From the NCBI GenBank assembly GCA_025361385.1, contig JANYAJ010000217.1, positions 1 to 6,860 on the forward strand: a DNA stretch of 6,860 nucleotides. The letters are read 5' to 3'. Positions 1-6,178 of this stretch are shown one piece after another; the stretch's first letter is position 1; each line of letters opens with the position of its first letter. The DNA is from Nitrospira sp. GTDB lineage: Bacteria > Nitrospirota > Nitrospiria > Nitrospirales > Nitrospiraceae. The translations under genes and the position numbers were made by a program. Under the pieces are notes generated by a model. It did no database searches, was not told where the DNA came from, and saw only the letters and a list, made by a program, of their open reading frames with translations.

Positions 1-1479
1 GCAAAGCTGTCGAATCGCTACATCGCCGATCGGTTTCTTCCCGACAAAGCCATCGATCTGGTCGATGAATCGGCAGCCTGTTTGCGAACGGAAATCGATA
101 GTTTGCCGGCAGAACTCGACGAGGTCTCCCGTAAGGTGATGCAGTTGGAGATCGAGCGAGAGGGCTTGCGGAAAGAACAGGATCAAGCCAGCCAGGCGCG
201 CTTAGCGACGCTGGAGCTGGAACTGGGCGAGAAACAAGAAGAGCGACAGGCGCTCAGAACGCGCTGGGACTCGGAGAAAGCCTCGGTGGCCCGGCTGCGT
301 AAAATGCGAGAGGCCATGGAAGAGGTCAAGCAATCGATGGAGCGTGCCGAACGAGCGTACGATCTGAATCGTGTGGCGGAGCTGCGCTACGGAGAGTTGC
401 CGCGCCTTGAGCGTGAACTGGCGTTGGAGCAGGAACAGCTCGGCCTGAAACAGGGTGAAAGCCGGTTGCTGAAAGAAGAGGTGGATGAAGACGACATCGC
501 GGCCATCGTGAGTCGCTGGACGGGAATCCCCGTCTCCCGGCTGGTCGAAGGCGAAACGGAAAAGCTCCTCAAGTTGGGCGAAATACTGCATCAGCGTGTG
601 GTCGGCCAGAATGAGGCGGTGGACGCAGTGGCCGATGCCGTCCTCCGCGCGCGCTCCGGCATCAAAGACCCGAACCGGCCCATCGGTTCATTTCTCTTTC
701 TCGGTCCGACCGGGGTTGGAAAGACCGAGTTGGCCCGAGCGCTCGCCGCGACGCTCTTCGATGACGATGCCAATCTGATTCGGATCGACATGTCCGAATA
801 TATGGAGAAACATACGGTGGCTCGTCTGATCGGAGCCCCGCCTGGCTATATCGGCTATGAAGAAGGAGGGCAATTGACGGAAGCGGTTCGGCGACGGCCC
901 TTCTCCGTCATCCTATTCGACGAAATCGAAAAGGCCCATCACGACGTCTTCAATGTCTTGCTTCAAGTCTTGGACGACGGACGGTTGACCGACTCGCAAG
1001 GCCGGACCGTCGATTTCAAGAACACGGTCTTGATCATGACGTCGAACATCGGCAGCCCGCAGATCCTTGAGGCACAGCAACGGCACGCGTCCTATGACGA
1101 GGTCTGCGCCCTCGTCATGGTGGAGCTCCGAGAACATTTCCGTCCTGAATTCTTGAACCGCGTCGATGAGACGGTGGTGTTTCATCCGCTGGAAACAGAA
1201 CAACTGGCGAAGATCGCGGAGATTCAACTGGAGCGGTTACGGGCTCGTTTGGCGGAACGGCGAATCACCCTGACCATCACACCGGCCGCGTTACGACATT
1301 TGGGTGAGCGGGGTTACGATCCGGTCTATGGAGCGAGGCCGTTGAAGCGATTGATTCAACAGGAATTGGAAACACCGATGGCGCGTCAATTGATCAAGGG
1401 CGAGTTGCGAGATGGCGATACGGCGACCGTCGACCTGAAAGACCAGCACATCGTGATCGTGCCGACGGTCGTGGGATAG
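1..1479 (+). CDS. clpB: ATP-dependent chaperone ClpB, C-terminal part (5' end outside window)
   Basis: ClpB is the cytosolic hexameric Hsp100 disaggregase that threads aggregated proteins through its pore together with DnaK. The frame is open from base 1, so 492 residues are visible. The first 27 are the end of the first AAA+ module ([16 protein letters not shown]). Residues about 28-155 are a Glu/Arg/Lys-rich coiled coil, the M domain that separates ClpB from ClpA and ClpC. The second AAA+ module follows: Walker A GPTGVGKT at 235-242, pore loop GYIG at 282-285, Walker B VILFDE at 303-308, sensor-1 Asn 349, arginine finger in FLNR (Arg 387) and sensor-2 Arg 446 in GARPLKR. All key second-module residues are intact and the C terminus looks normal. 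The next gene is convergent, so clpB ends its transcription unit here. Upstream control is outside the window. Confidence 0.97.
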   Translation, partial: AKLSNRYIADRFLPDKAIDLVDESAACLRTEIDSLPAELDEVSRKVMQLEIEREGLRKEQDQASQARLATLELELGEKQEERQALRTRWDSEKASVARLRKMREAMEEVKQSMERAERAYDLNRVAELRYGELPRLERELALEQEQLGLKQGESRLLKEEVDEDDIAAIVSRWTGIPVSRLVEGETEKLLKLGEILHQRVVGQNEAVDAVADAVLRARSGIKDPNRPIGSFLFLGPTGVGKTELARALAATLFDDDANLIRIDMSEYMEKHTVARLIGAPPGYIGYEEGGQLTEAVRRRPFSVILFDEIEKAHHDVFNVLLQVLDDGRLTDSQGRTVDFKNTVLIMTSNIGSPQILEAQQRHASYDEVCALVMVELREHFRPEFLNRVDETVVFHPLETEQLAKIAEIQLERLRARLAERRITLTITPAALRHLGERGYDPVYGARPLKRLIQQELETPMARQLIKGELRDGDTATVDLKDQHIVIVPTVVG

Positions 1480-1512
1480 GAAGCAGCGAAAATACCATTT
1501 CACCACTCACCA

Positions 1513-1654
1513 CAGGATGCTCAAACGGGCCGTTCAGCAAGGCCGCAGCGAGCGAGTCATTGAACGATGAACGCTGAAGGAACATCGCTTTTTGTTCATA
1601 GTTCATCACTCATCGTTCAGCGTTTTCCAGCTGGCGGACATTTTCAGCATCCTG
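1513..1654. repeat. Long imperfect palindromic intergenic element (MITE- or REP-like)
   Basis: The gap between clpB and the convergent gene is mostly one element. Its outer arms are 1513-1538 and 1630-1654. Read as reverse complement, the right arm matches the left at about 20 of 26 positions, starting with a perfect nine-base block CAGGATGCT. Inside, TGAACGATGA at 1561-1570 pairs perfectly with TCATCGTTCA at 1610-1619, and an alternative stem pairs 1571-1578 with 1616-1623. The inner arms are built of seven-base units. The element has no reading frame of its own. It may act as a bidirectional terminator or be a non-autonomous mobile repeat; the sequence does not decide. From memory, segments like the outer arms recur between genes in Nitrospira, but I could not check this. 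Confidence 0.6.
1594..1628. repeat. Heptanucleotide-phased tandem repeat, five units
   Basis: Five consecutive seven-base units can be read: GTTCATA, GTTCATC, ACTCATC, GTTCAGC and the degenerate GTTTTCC. The complementary arm at 1561-1581 is likewise heptad-phased (TGAACGA, TGAACGC, TGAAGGA). Two more units, TTCACCA and CTCACCA, lie at 1499-1512. The periodicity gives several alternative pairings for the hairpin. The array is not coding and lies in the space between two convergent genes. Confidence 0.6.
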
Positions 1655-1664
1655 CTACTCTTCG

Positions 1665-2090
1665 TTACCCGAGAACGACGGATCCCCCTTTTAGATCCTG
1701 CGTAGTGCCGGTAGCGCGAAGCTTGTCGATTTTCCATTCGGTGGGAGAGACTTCGAACAGGTGGCCTTTAATCGTATGGAATGACCCCTTTGTGAAGGCC
1801 ACCAGGTCCGGCGTCTTGAGCTCCATCTTGAGGATAATGGCTTCCGAGGCCAGATGTGTGAGCAGCAGACTCTTCGGGGTCCTGCTCACTTCGTAGGCTC
1901 GTTTCTCATTGATCATCAAGGTGCTATCGTTGAGCTTGGCCGTTACTTTCCCGTTCGCATCGAACAACGCAAAGTTTACGAGTAATGCGCCCGTGGCCGG
2001 TTTCACGGCGATCTGAATCTGAGGGATCCCCTCGACTTCAATCGTGCCGTCGGTGTTGCGATACAGGTTCGAACCTACTTCCACGTCCAT
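1665..2090 (-). CDS. Hypothetical beta-rich protein, third gene of the comM unit
   Basis: I do not recognise this protein. It has about 141 residues, no signal peptide and no membrane segment. The pattern of short alternating hydrophobic stretches with Gly and Asp turns (FALFDANGKVTAKL, GSFHTIKGHLFEV) suggests a beta-sheet protein, possibly cytosolic. No catalytic motif is evident. The start chosen is the Met at 2090, because GAGG (2100-2097) sits six bases upstream at ideal ribosome-binding distance. An in-frame ATG at 2102 would add MRLD but has only a weak site. It lies 38 bases downstream of the small membrane protein gene (26 if the upstream ATG is used), on the same strand, so it is probably cotranscribed with comM. 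The TAA stop is about ten bases from the edge of the palindromic element. Confidence 0.75.
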   Translation of the reverse strand: MDVEVGSNLYRNTDGTIEVEGIPQIQIAVKPATGALLVNFALFDANGKVTAKLNDSTLMINEKRAYEVSRTPKSLLLTHLASEAIILKMELKTPDLVAFTKGSFHTIKGHLFEVSPTEWKIDKLRATGTTQDLKGGSVVLG

Positions 2091-2128
2091 GTCTAGCCTC
2101 ATTTCACTTCAAGGTGAGTACGAATCAG

Positions 2129-2344
2129 TTATGACTTTTTAATTCGATCCAGGATCAATGCGAGACAGCCACCGAGCAGTCCTCCTCCCATGATGGTCGT
2201 CAGCAGCTCGACTAACTTCAGCTCCCAGACCGATCCCTGCGCCTGCATGACCTCTCGAATGCCGCCTTGCAGGAGAATCACGGCGAGCGCCATGGTCGAG
2301 CCGACCACAAACCACCAGAGAAACACTTTCAGCGTCGATACCAT
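2129..2344 (-). CDS. Small two-helix membrane protein
   Basis: This 71-residue protein has two hydrophobic segments, about residues 7-27 (VFLWWFVVGSTMALAVILL) and 47-66, the second rich in Gly (IMGGGLLGGCLALIL). Lys 6 near the N terminus and the RIKKS tail suggest both ends are cytoplasmic, with a short outer loop of about 20 residues (inference from the positive-inside rule). I do not recognise the family. Translation is probably coupled to comM: the comM stop TGA is the start of TGAGGGG, whose GAGGGG serves as ribosome-binding site for the ATG seven bases after the stop. The function is unknown; the position argues for a product made together with ComM, not necessarily for a physical partner. 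Confidence 0.75.
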   Translation of the reverse strand: MVSTLKVFLWWFVVGSTMALAVILLQGGIREVMQAQGSVWELKLVELLTTIMGGGLLGGCLALILDRIKKS

Positions 2345-2351
2345 CTACCCC

Positions 2352-3881
2352 TCAAAACTCCATTCGACGGTCGAGACTGCGATATTGAATCGCCTCGGCC
2401 AGATGTACAGGCTCAATCGTATCAGACCCCGCGAGATCGGCAATGGTCCTCGCCACACGCACGATACGCCCATGGGCTCGCGCAGATAATCCAAGCTTCG
2501 TGAGTGCCTGCTCCAGAAGCTCTTGAGCCGGAGCCGCCAGGCCACAATACCGCTTCAGGAGCCGCGGCTTCAACTGGGCATTTGTGTGAATCCCATCCTG
2601 ACGATACCGCTGGAGTTGCCGATCGCGTGCCGCCAGGACGCGCGATCGAATTGTGGCGGAACTTTCCGGCATAGGGCCACGATCGTGCAAGTCGCGCACG
2701 GAGACCGGGGGAACCTCGATATGCATGTCGATACGGTCCTGGAGAGGCCCCGACAATTTGGCTCGATAGCGGCGGATTTGCTGCGGGCTGCAAAGACATT
2801 CACGCGTACGATCCCCATAGTAGCCGCAGGGACAGGGATTCATCGCCGCGATCAACATGAAGTGTGCCGGGTAGCGAAGCGAGCCGCTGGCTCTGGTCAA
2901 AGTCACATGCCCGTCTTCCAGCGGTTGTCGTAATCCGTCTAAGACGGGGCGTCGAAATTCAGGAGATTCGTCCAAAAACAACACACCATTATGGGCGAGC
3001 GATACTTCTCCTGGCCGTGGGACGGTCCCGCCTCCGATGAGACCCGCATCAGAAATACTATGGTGTGGTGCGCGAAAGGGACGGACCGTCAACAGCGGGC
3101 GATCGGCCGTCAATTGTCCCGAGATGCTATGGACGCGAGTCGTCTCGATCGCTCCCTCCTGTTCCATGAGGGGAAGAATCGTCGGGAGGCGTTTGGCCAA
3201 CATGGTCTTGCCGGATCCAGGAGGCCCCACCATCAAGAGATTATGGCCTCCGGCTGCAGCGATCTCCAGGGCACGCTTGGCGTGATCCTGCCCCTTCACA
3301 TCGCCATAGTCGTCATCCTCCGCAGGACGCGTGGCAAAGAACCGGTCCCGGTCGACATGGGCCGGAGTCAACGTAACCGTACCATTCAAAAAGGCTACGG
3401 CCTCGGGGAGCGTGTGCAGTGGATAGGCCATGACGCCCTGGACCATCGCGGCTTCTTGGCTATTTTCAGCCGGCAAGAGCAGACGATGGTTAGACCGACT
3501 GGCAATGCCAATGGATAAGGCACCGGTAATGGCCTTGATCTGTCCGTCCAGCGAGAGCTCACCGACACAGACGCAGCCTTGAACCTTTTCGGGGGGAATG
3601 ACTTCCTCAGCGACGAGAATCCCAATGGCAATCGCCAGGTCGAGCCCGGACCCTTCCTTCTTAATGCCGGCAGGAGCGAGATTGACGGTGATTTTCTTGG
3701 CTGGGAAATGGAAGCCCGTATTCTTAAGCGCAGAGCGAACCCGATCACGACTCTCTCTCACCGTGGCATCTGGGAGGCCGACGACCGAAAATTGTGGAAG
3801 CCCACCGGCAATATCGACTTCCACATCGATCAGATGCGCATCGATTCCGACGAGCGCCGCACTCAGAACCTTGGCAAGCAT
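2352..3881 (-). CDS. comM: ComM/YifB family Mg-chelatase-like AAA+ ATPase
   Basis: ComM is a hexameric helicase that promotes branch migration when incoming single-stranded DNA recombines with the chromosome during natural transformation. The family is also common in species not known to be competent. The length of 509 residues is usual. The N-terminal ChlI-like domain spans about 1-170 (SVVGLPDATVRESRDRVRSA at 32-51). The ATPase core follows: Walker A GPPGSGKT 219-226, the RAPHHSISDAGLIGGG block at about 270-285, Walker B VLFLDE 300-305, and MNPCPCGYYGD with four Cys (350, 352, 362, 364) that look like a metal site. LSGPLQDRID holds a likely arginine finger, Arg 383. The C-terminal Mg-chelatase domain covers about 405-505. 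Family members usually read LDELPEF after Walker B; here it is LDESPEF. The start at 3881 is supported by GGAG six bases upstream. Confidence 0.96.
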   Translation of the reverse strand: MLAKVLSAALVGIDAHLIDVEVDIAGGLPQFSVVGLPDATVRESRDRVRSALKNTGFHFPAKKITVNLAPAGIKKEGSGLDLAIAIGILVAEEVIPPEKVQGCVCVGELSLDGQIKAITGALSIGIASRSNHRLLLPAENSQEAAMVQGVMAYPLHTLPEAVAFLNGTVTLTPAHVDRDRFFATRPAEDDDYGDVKGQDHAKRALEIAAAGGHNLLMVGPPGSGKTMLAKRLPTILPLMEQEGAIETTRVHSISGQLTADRPLLTVRPFRAPHHSISDAGLIGGGTVPRPGEVSLAHNGVLFLDESPEFRRPVLDGLRQPLEDGHVTLTRASGSLRYPAHFMLIAAMNPCPCGYYGDRTRECLCSPQQIRRYRAKLSGPLQDRIDMHIEVPPVSVRDLHDRGPMPESSATIRSRVLAARDRQLQRYRQDGIHTNAQLKPRLLKRYCGLAAPAQELLEQALTKLGLSARAHGRIVRVARTIADLAGSDTIEPVHLAEAIQYRSLDRRMEF

Positions 3882-3914
3882 GGGTCACTCCGGTGCACGA
3901 TAGAAGACTGTTGG

Positions 3915-3943
3915 ATTATAGAAACCCTCTCCCTCTGTTTCAA
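3915..3943 (-). promoter_or_regulatory. Sigma-70 promoter for comM
   Basis: On the minus strand TTGAAA (3943-3938) is followed after 17 bases by a perfect TATAAT (3920-3915). Transcription would begin near 3908, giving a leader of about 27 bases that holds the GGAG ribosome-binding site at 3891-3888. The -35 box overlaps the inverted repeat GTTTC-AATC-GAAAC (3937-3950), which could be a small operator. Confidence 0.65.
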
Positions 3944-4033
3944 TCGAAACAACAAGAGACTGCGAAATATGGTTTCATTTTCCTTGTCGCGGCGATGTAA
4001 ATCTCGGAGCTAGCACCCCTCCCTGCCCTTCTG

Positions 4034-4039
4034 TATACT
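4034..4039 (+). promoter_or_regulatory. Possible -10 box for the exported-protein gene
   Basis: TATACT lies seven bases before the ATG at 4046. No good -35 box is found 16-18 bases upstream. If it is used, transcription would start at or beside the ATG, so the message would be leaderless or translation would start further in. Confidence 0.35.
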
Positions 4040-4045
4040 TCTCCC

Positions 4046-4669
4046 ATGTGCGTCCCACCCTATTCTTCCATACGATCCCGCTCAGTCAGACGCGTGGCAT
4101 ACCGCACAATGTTTTTCGAGGCCCTTCTGGCAAGTGTGTTTTTCGTCAACATGGTAACGGGGGTTTGCAGTTCGGTCTTGGCCCAAATGCCTGGTCGAAC
4201 AGGCACCGCCTCTGAACCAATTGGCGCCTCGATGGCCATACTCGCGATGCTGCAAGATGCCGATGTCCTTCCACCTGAAGGCACTCCCGAGGCGAATCGT
4301 GTGATCAAGATGGTCATTCAATTTCAATCGGTGTTCATGAAGAGCACCGATCCGGACGTGCATGCGTTTTTAAATCAGGCGGTGGCGGCACAAAAGAAAG
4401 TCCCTGCCGACGAAACCCTGTTACGACTCCGTTCGTCAGGCTGGACTTCAGAAGTACTGGAGGCGCTCAAGGAACAGTGGGTGACCATGTCTATCGATCA
4501 GCGTGAGCGGTTAACGCCAGGCTTTCGTCAATTCAATGTGAGCCTGGAGGATTTCGGTTGGTTGATGGAGCTCGTCGAAAAGGCACGTATCGCCTTCGAA
4601 CAACGGGGGCAGCATATTCACCAGGTCTTTGCGCAACGACGGCGGGAGATGCCGGGCGGCGCACAGTAA
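4046..4669 (+). CDS. Probable exported protein of unknown function
   Basis: The open frame gives 207 residues. A basic stretch (RSRSVRRVAYR) precedes a hydrophobic segment (FFEALLASVFFVNMV) ending VCSSVLA before QMPG, which fits a Sec signal peptide cleaved after Ala 46. There is no lipobox. The mature part is helical and mostly charged, with no motif I know, so a periplasmic location is inferred only from the signal. The start is uncertain: ATG 4046 gives a long n-region and has no Shine-Dalgarno sequence. GTG 4094 or ATG 4109 would give a more ordinary signal peptide but also lack a clear site. The gene ends 18 bases before the RAM-domain gene on the same strand, so the two are probably cotranscribed. 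It is divergent from comM. Confidence 0.75.
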   Translation: MCVPPYSSIRSRSVRRVAYRTMFFEALLASVFFVNMVTGVCSSVLAQMPGRTGTASEPIGASMAILAMLQDADVLPPEGTPEANRVIKMVIQFQSVFMKSTDPDVHAFLNQAVAAQKKVPADETLLRLRSSGWTSEVLEALKEQWVTMSIDQRERLTPGFRQFNVSLEDFGWLMELVEKARIAFEQRGQHIHQVFAQRRREMPGGAQ

Positions 4670-4687
4670 CCGCAACAGGAGGACACC

Positions 4688-4924
4688 ATGGCCACGAAAG
4701 CTTATATCCTAATCAAGGTCAAAGCAGGACGAACGAAAGATGTGCTTCAGGCACTCAAACGCCTCTCCGGCGTCGAACAAGCCCATTCCTGCTTTGGACG
4801 GCCTGACATCATTGTATTCATCAGCGTCACGGACGAGCGAGCTCTCTCGGATGTCGTGATCACAAAGATTCATCAAATCGAGGGAGTAGAAGAAACCGAT
4901 ACGCACATCGTCGCCGATGCCTAG
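4688..4924 (+). CDS. Stand-alone Lrp/AsnC ligand-binding (RAM) domain protein
   Basis: The 78 residues cover one RAM domain, the beta-alpha-beta-beta-alpha-beta fold that binds amino acids and drives oligomerisation in Lrp/AsnC regulators. The diagnostic pattern is clear: AYILIKVKAG, a helix (KDVLQALKRL), then GVEQAHSCFGRPDIIVFISV, a second helix and GVEETDTHIV. The DNA-binding helix-turn-helix that comes first in full Lrp proteins is absent, and the gene is complete with a strong AGGAGG site five bases before the ATG. Such single-domain forms are known in bacteria and archaea; they may sense a metabolite or pair with full-length Lrp proteins, but the ligand cannot be read from sequence. It follows the exported-protein gene directly, so the two are likely made together. 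Confidence 0.9.
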   Translation: MATKAYILIKVKAGRTKDVLQALKRLSGVEQAHSCFGRPDIIVFISVTDERALSDVVITKIHQIEGVEETDTHIVADA

Positions 4925-4950
4925 AAGAGCGCCCAAGAGTGCTCGTCGTT

Positions 4951-5011
4951 CGTGAACTGCGCTTCACGTTTCAGGAGCGACGGTTTTTCGAGATACGCTT
5001 CACGATTCACG
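4951..5011. repeat. TTCACG repeats with hairpin in convergent gap
   Basis: CGTGAA (4951-4956) and TTCACG (4963-4968) form a six-base stem with a six-base loop. The nine-base word CGCTTCACG occurs at 4960-4968 and again at 4996-5004, and TTCACG recurs exactly seven bases later at 5006-5011. The right end runs into the oxidoreductase gene and supplies its TGA stop. The gap 4925-4999 contains no gene. A weak bidirectional terminator role is possible but there is no clear T-tract after the hairpin. Confidence 0.5.
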
Positions 5012-5986
5012 GGCGTCGAACGTGATGGAGACGACGGCGCCGCCTTGTTCCGCCGAACGGTAGCAGGCGTCGGCTATCTCCACGGCTCGACAGCCATCAC
5101 GCCCGGTGATAGGCGGAGGGGTTTTCGTCTCGATGGCATGGACGAAGGCCCGGAGCGTGGCAAGAATCGTCTGCTGCGGTTGGACCACCCATTCCTGAGG
5201 ACCGCGGTCACCGATGACCGCGGTCACTCGATGGTAGAACCAATCGGCGGCAAGCTGCCCATGGGTTCCCACCCATTCTGTTCTCGCTACCCGCCCTGCT
5301 GACACTCGTGCAATGTCCATGACGCATCGCAGACCACTCGTCGTCTGAGCCTGCACGATCGCCATCGTCTCCGGTGCAATAGTCGGGGGTTGGTCCAATT
5401 CGCACCGGACATTGACCACTGTCTCGCCGGTGAGAAAGGGCACCACATCCAACAGGTGAACCCCGAATTCCAAGAGCACCCCGCGTTGACCTGGTACCGG
5501 TGCCTGAGCCTGAGCGTTGGATTTCGTTTCAATCCGGCTGGTGAAGGTGGCGTACCGGAGCCGGCCGATCTCTGGCAAGTGATCTTTCAGCAACAGAATC
5601 GTTGAGTCGAAACGCATGGTCTGTGCGGTCATGAGCATTACACCTGCCTCTTCTGCTGCCCTCGCCATCGCCCGTGCTTCATGGACTGTCGGCGCTAACG
5701 GCTTTTCGATAAGAACCGGCTTCCCCGCCTTCACGGCCTCGAGACAGATCTCAGGTGAAAGCGACGGAGGGCTCACCACAACGATCGCCTCTACCCGTGG
5801 GTCGGCGATCAAGGCGCGATAGTCCCCATAGATAGGGACGTTATTCGTCGAGAGTGCCGGGAGCCCCTCTCCGATACGTTTTCGGCAAAGCGCGACGAGG
5901 CTCGCTCCTGGCAGATCATGGAGCAGATGATGGACATACCGACTGCCATGCCGACCGACACCAATCAGACCAATTTTCAATGACAT
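5000..5986 (-). CDS. Gfo/Idh/MocA family NAD(P)-dependent oxidoreductase
   Basis: Members oxidise or reduce a sugar, inositol, bile pigment or similar hydroxyl/carbonyl group with NAD(P) in the cytosol; the substrate here cannot be named. Counting from the Met at 5986 (328 residues), the Rossmann domain begins at once with GLIGVGRHG (GxGxxG at 9-14). It includes AIVVVSPPSLSPEICLEAVKAG and the family signature EKPLA with catalytic Lys 95. The C-terminal domain carries EFGVHLLD, whose His 177 is the expected second catalytic residue; the usual first Asp of DxGxHxxD is Glu here. The length is normal. GGAGG lies six bases before the second ATG of an ATG-ATG pair and only three before the first, so 5986 is preferred over 5989. 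Stop codon and last residues overlap the TTCACG repeat. Neighbours are convergent and divergent, so it is probably monocistronic. Confidence 0.92.
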   Translation of the reverse strand: MSLKIGLIGVGRHGSRYVHHLLHDLPGASLVALCRKRIGEGLPALSTNNVPIYGDYRALIADPRVEAIVVVSPPSLSPEICLEAVKAGKPVLIEKPLAPTVHEARAMARAAEEAGVMLMTAQTMRFDSTILLLKDHLPEIGRLRYATFTSRIETKSNAQAQAPVPGQRGVLLEFGVHLLDVVPFLTGETVVNVRCELDQPPTIAPETMAIVQAQTTSGLRCVMDIARVSAGRVARTEWVGTHGQLAADWFYHRVTAVIGDRGPQEWVVQPQQTILATLRAFVHAIETKTPPPITGRDGCRAVEIADACYRSAEQGGAVVSITFDARES

Positions 5987-6016
5987 CATCGCCCTCCAGA
6001 CCCTATCGCTGTGAAA

Positions 6017-6045
6017 ACTGTAGTCGGCCGCACAGGCGAGGTCAA
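6017..6045 (-). promoter_or_regulatory. Likely promoter of the oxidoreductase gene
   Basis: On the minus strand TTGACC (6045-6040) is followed after 17 bases by TACAGT (6022-6017). Transcription would start near 6010, leaving a leader of about 24 bases with the GGAGG site. The -10 box matches the consensus at four of six positions, so support is moderate. Confidence 0.45.
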
Positions 6046-6070
6046 CTATACCTCACCCCTTGCCGCAAGA

Positions 6071-6100
6071 TTGACAACCCGACAACCTGGTCCCTATAGT
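6071..6100 (+). promoter_or_regulatory. Strong sigma-70 promoter for the hydrolase gene
   Basis: A perfect TTGACA (6071-6076) is followed after 18 bases by TATAGT (6095-6100), five of six consensus bases. Transcription would begin near 6107, giving a leader of about 68 bases. It points away from the oxidoreductase promoter without overlapping it; between them they occupy most of the divergent gap 5990-6174. Confidence 0.65.
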
Positions 6101-6130
6101 ACGCCCGCATCGCATGAATCCCGTCTCAAG

Positions 6131-6178
6131 ATGACAACACTCAGCATCGCCTTGATGGAAAAGAGATTGCCGCAATGA
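6131..6178 (+). CDS. Possible 15-codon leader peptide
   Basis: Downstream of the predicted transcription start, an ATG opens a frame MTTLSIALMEKRLPQ that ends in TGA overlapping the hydrolase start as ATGA. Such an overlap would couple translation. There is only a weak ribosome-binding site before it, no run of a single amino acid, and no attenuator-like hairpin, so it may be chance. Confidence 0.2.
   Translation: MTTLSIALMEKRLPQ

Noticed and set aside
202..591. Long open frame on the minus strand opposite clpB
   Set aside because: It lies wholly inside a certain coding gene, has low-complexity Phe/Arg/Leu composition from antisense codons, and shows no family resemblance.
1567..1896. Open frame of 109 codons on the plus strand
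   Set aside because: It starts inside the palindromic repeat and overlaps the better supported minus-strand gene; its translation has no domain character.
2523..3518. Two plus-strand open frames (2523-2933 and 2991-3518) opposite comM
   Set aside because: Both are antisense shadows of the comM frame, without ribosome-binding sites or recognisable domains.
3937..3950. GTTTCAATC-GAAAC resembling a CRISPR repeat end
   Set aside because: It occurs once, with no spacers or further repeats; it is better read as a short inverted repeat at a promoter.
4085..4185. Tat or lipoprotein signal in the exported protein
   Set aside because: The RR pair is not in a Tat consensus and the Cys in VTGVCSS is not in a lipobox; a plain Sec signal fits better.
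4927..4944. GAGC-GCTC stem after the RAM gene as a terminator
   Set aside because: The stem has only four base pairs and no T-tract follows.
4952..5302. Plus-strand frame starting in the gap after the RAM gene
   Set aside because: It has no ribosome-binding site and most of it is antisense to the oxidoreductase gene.
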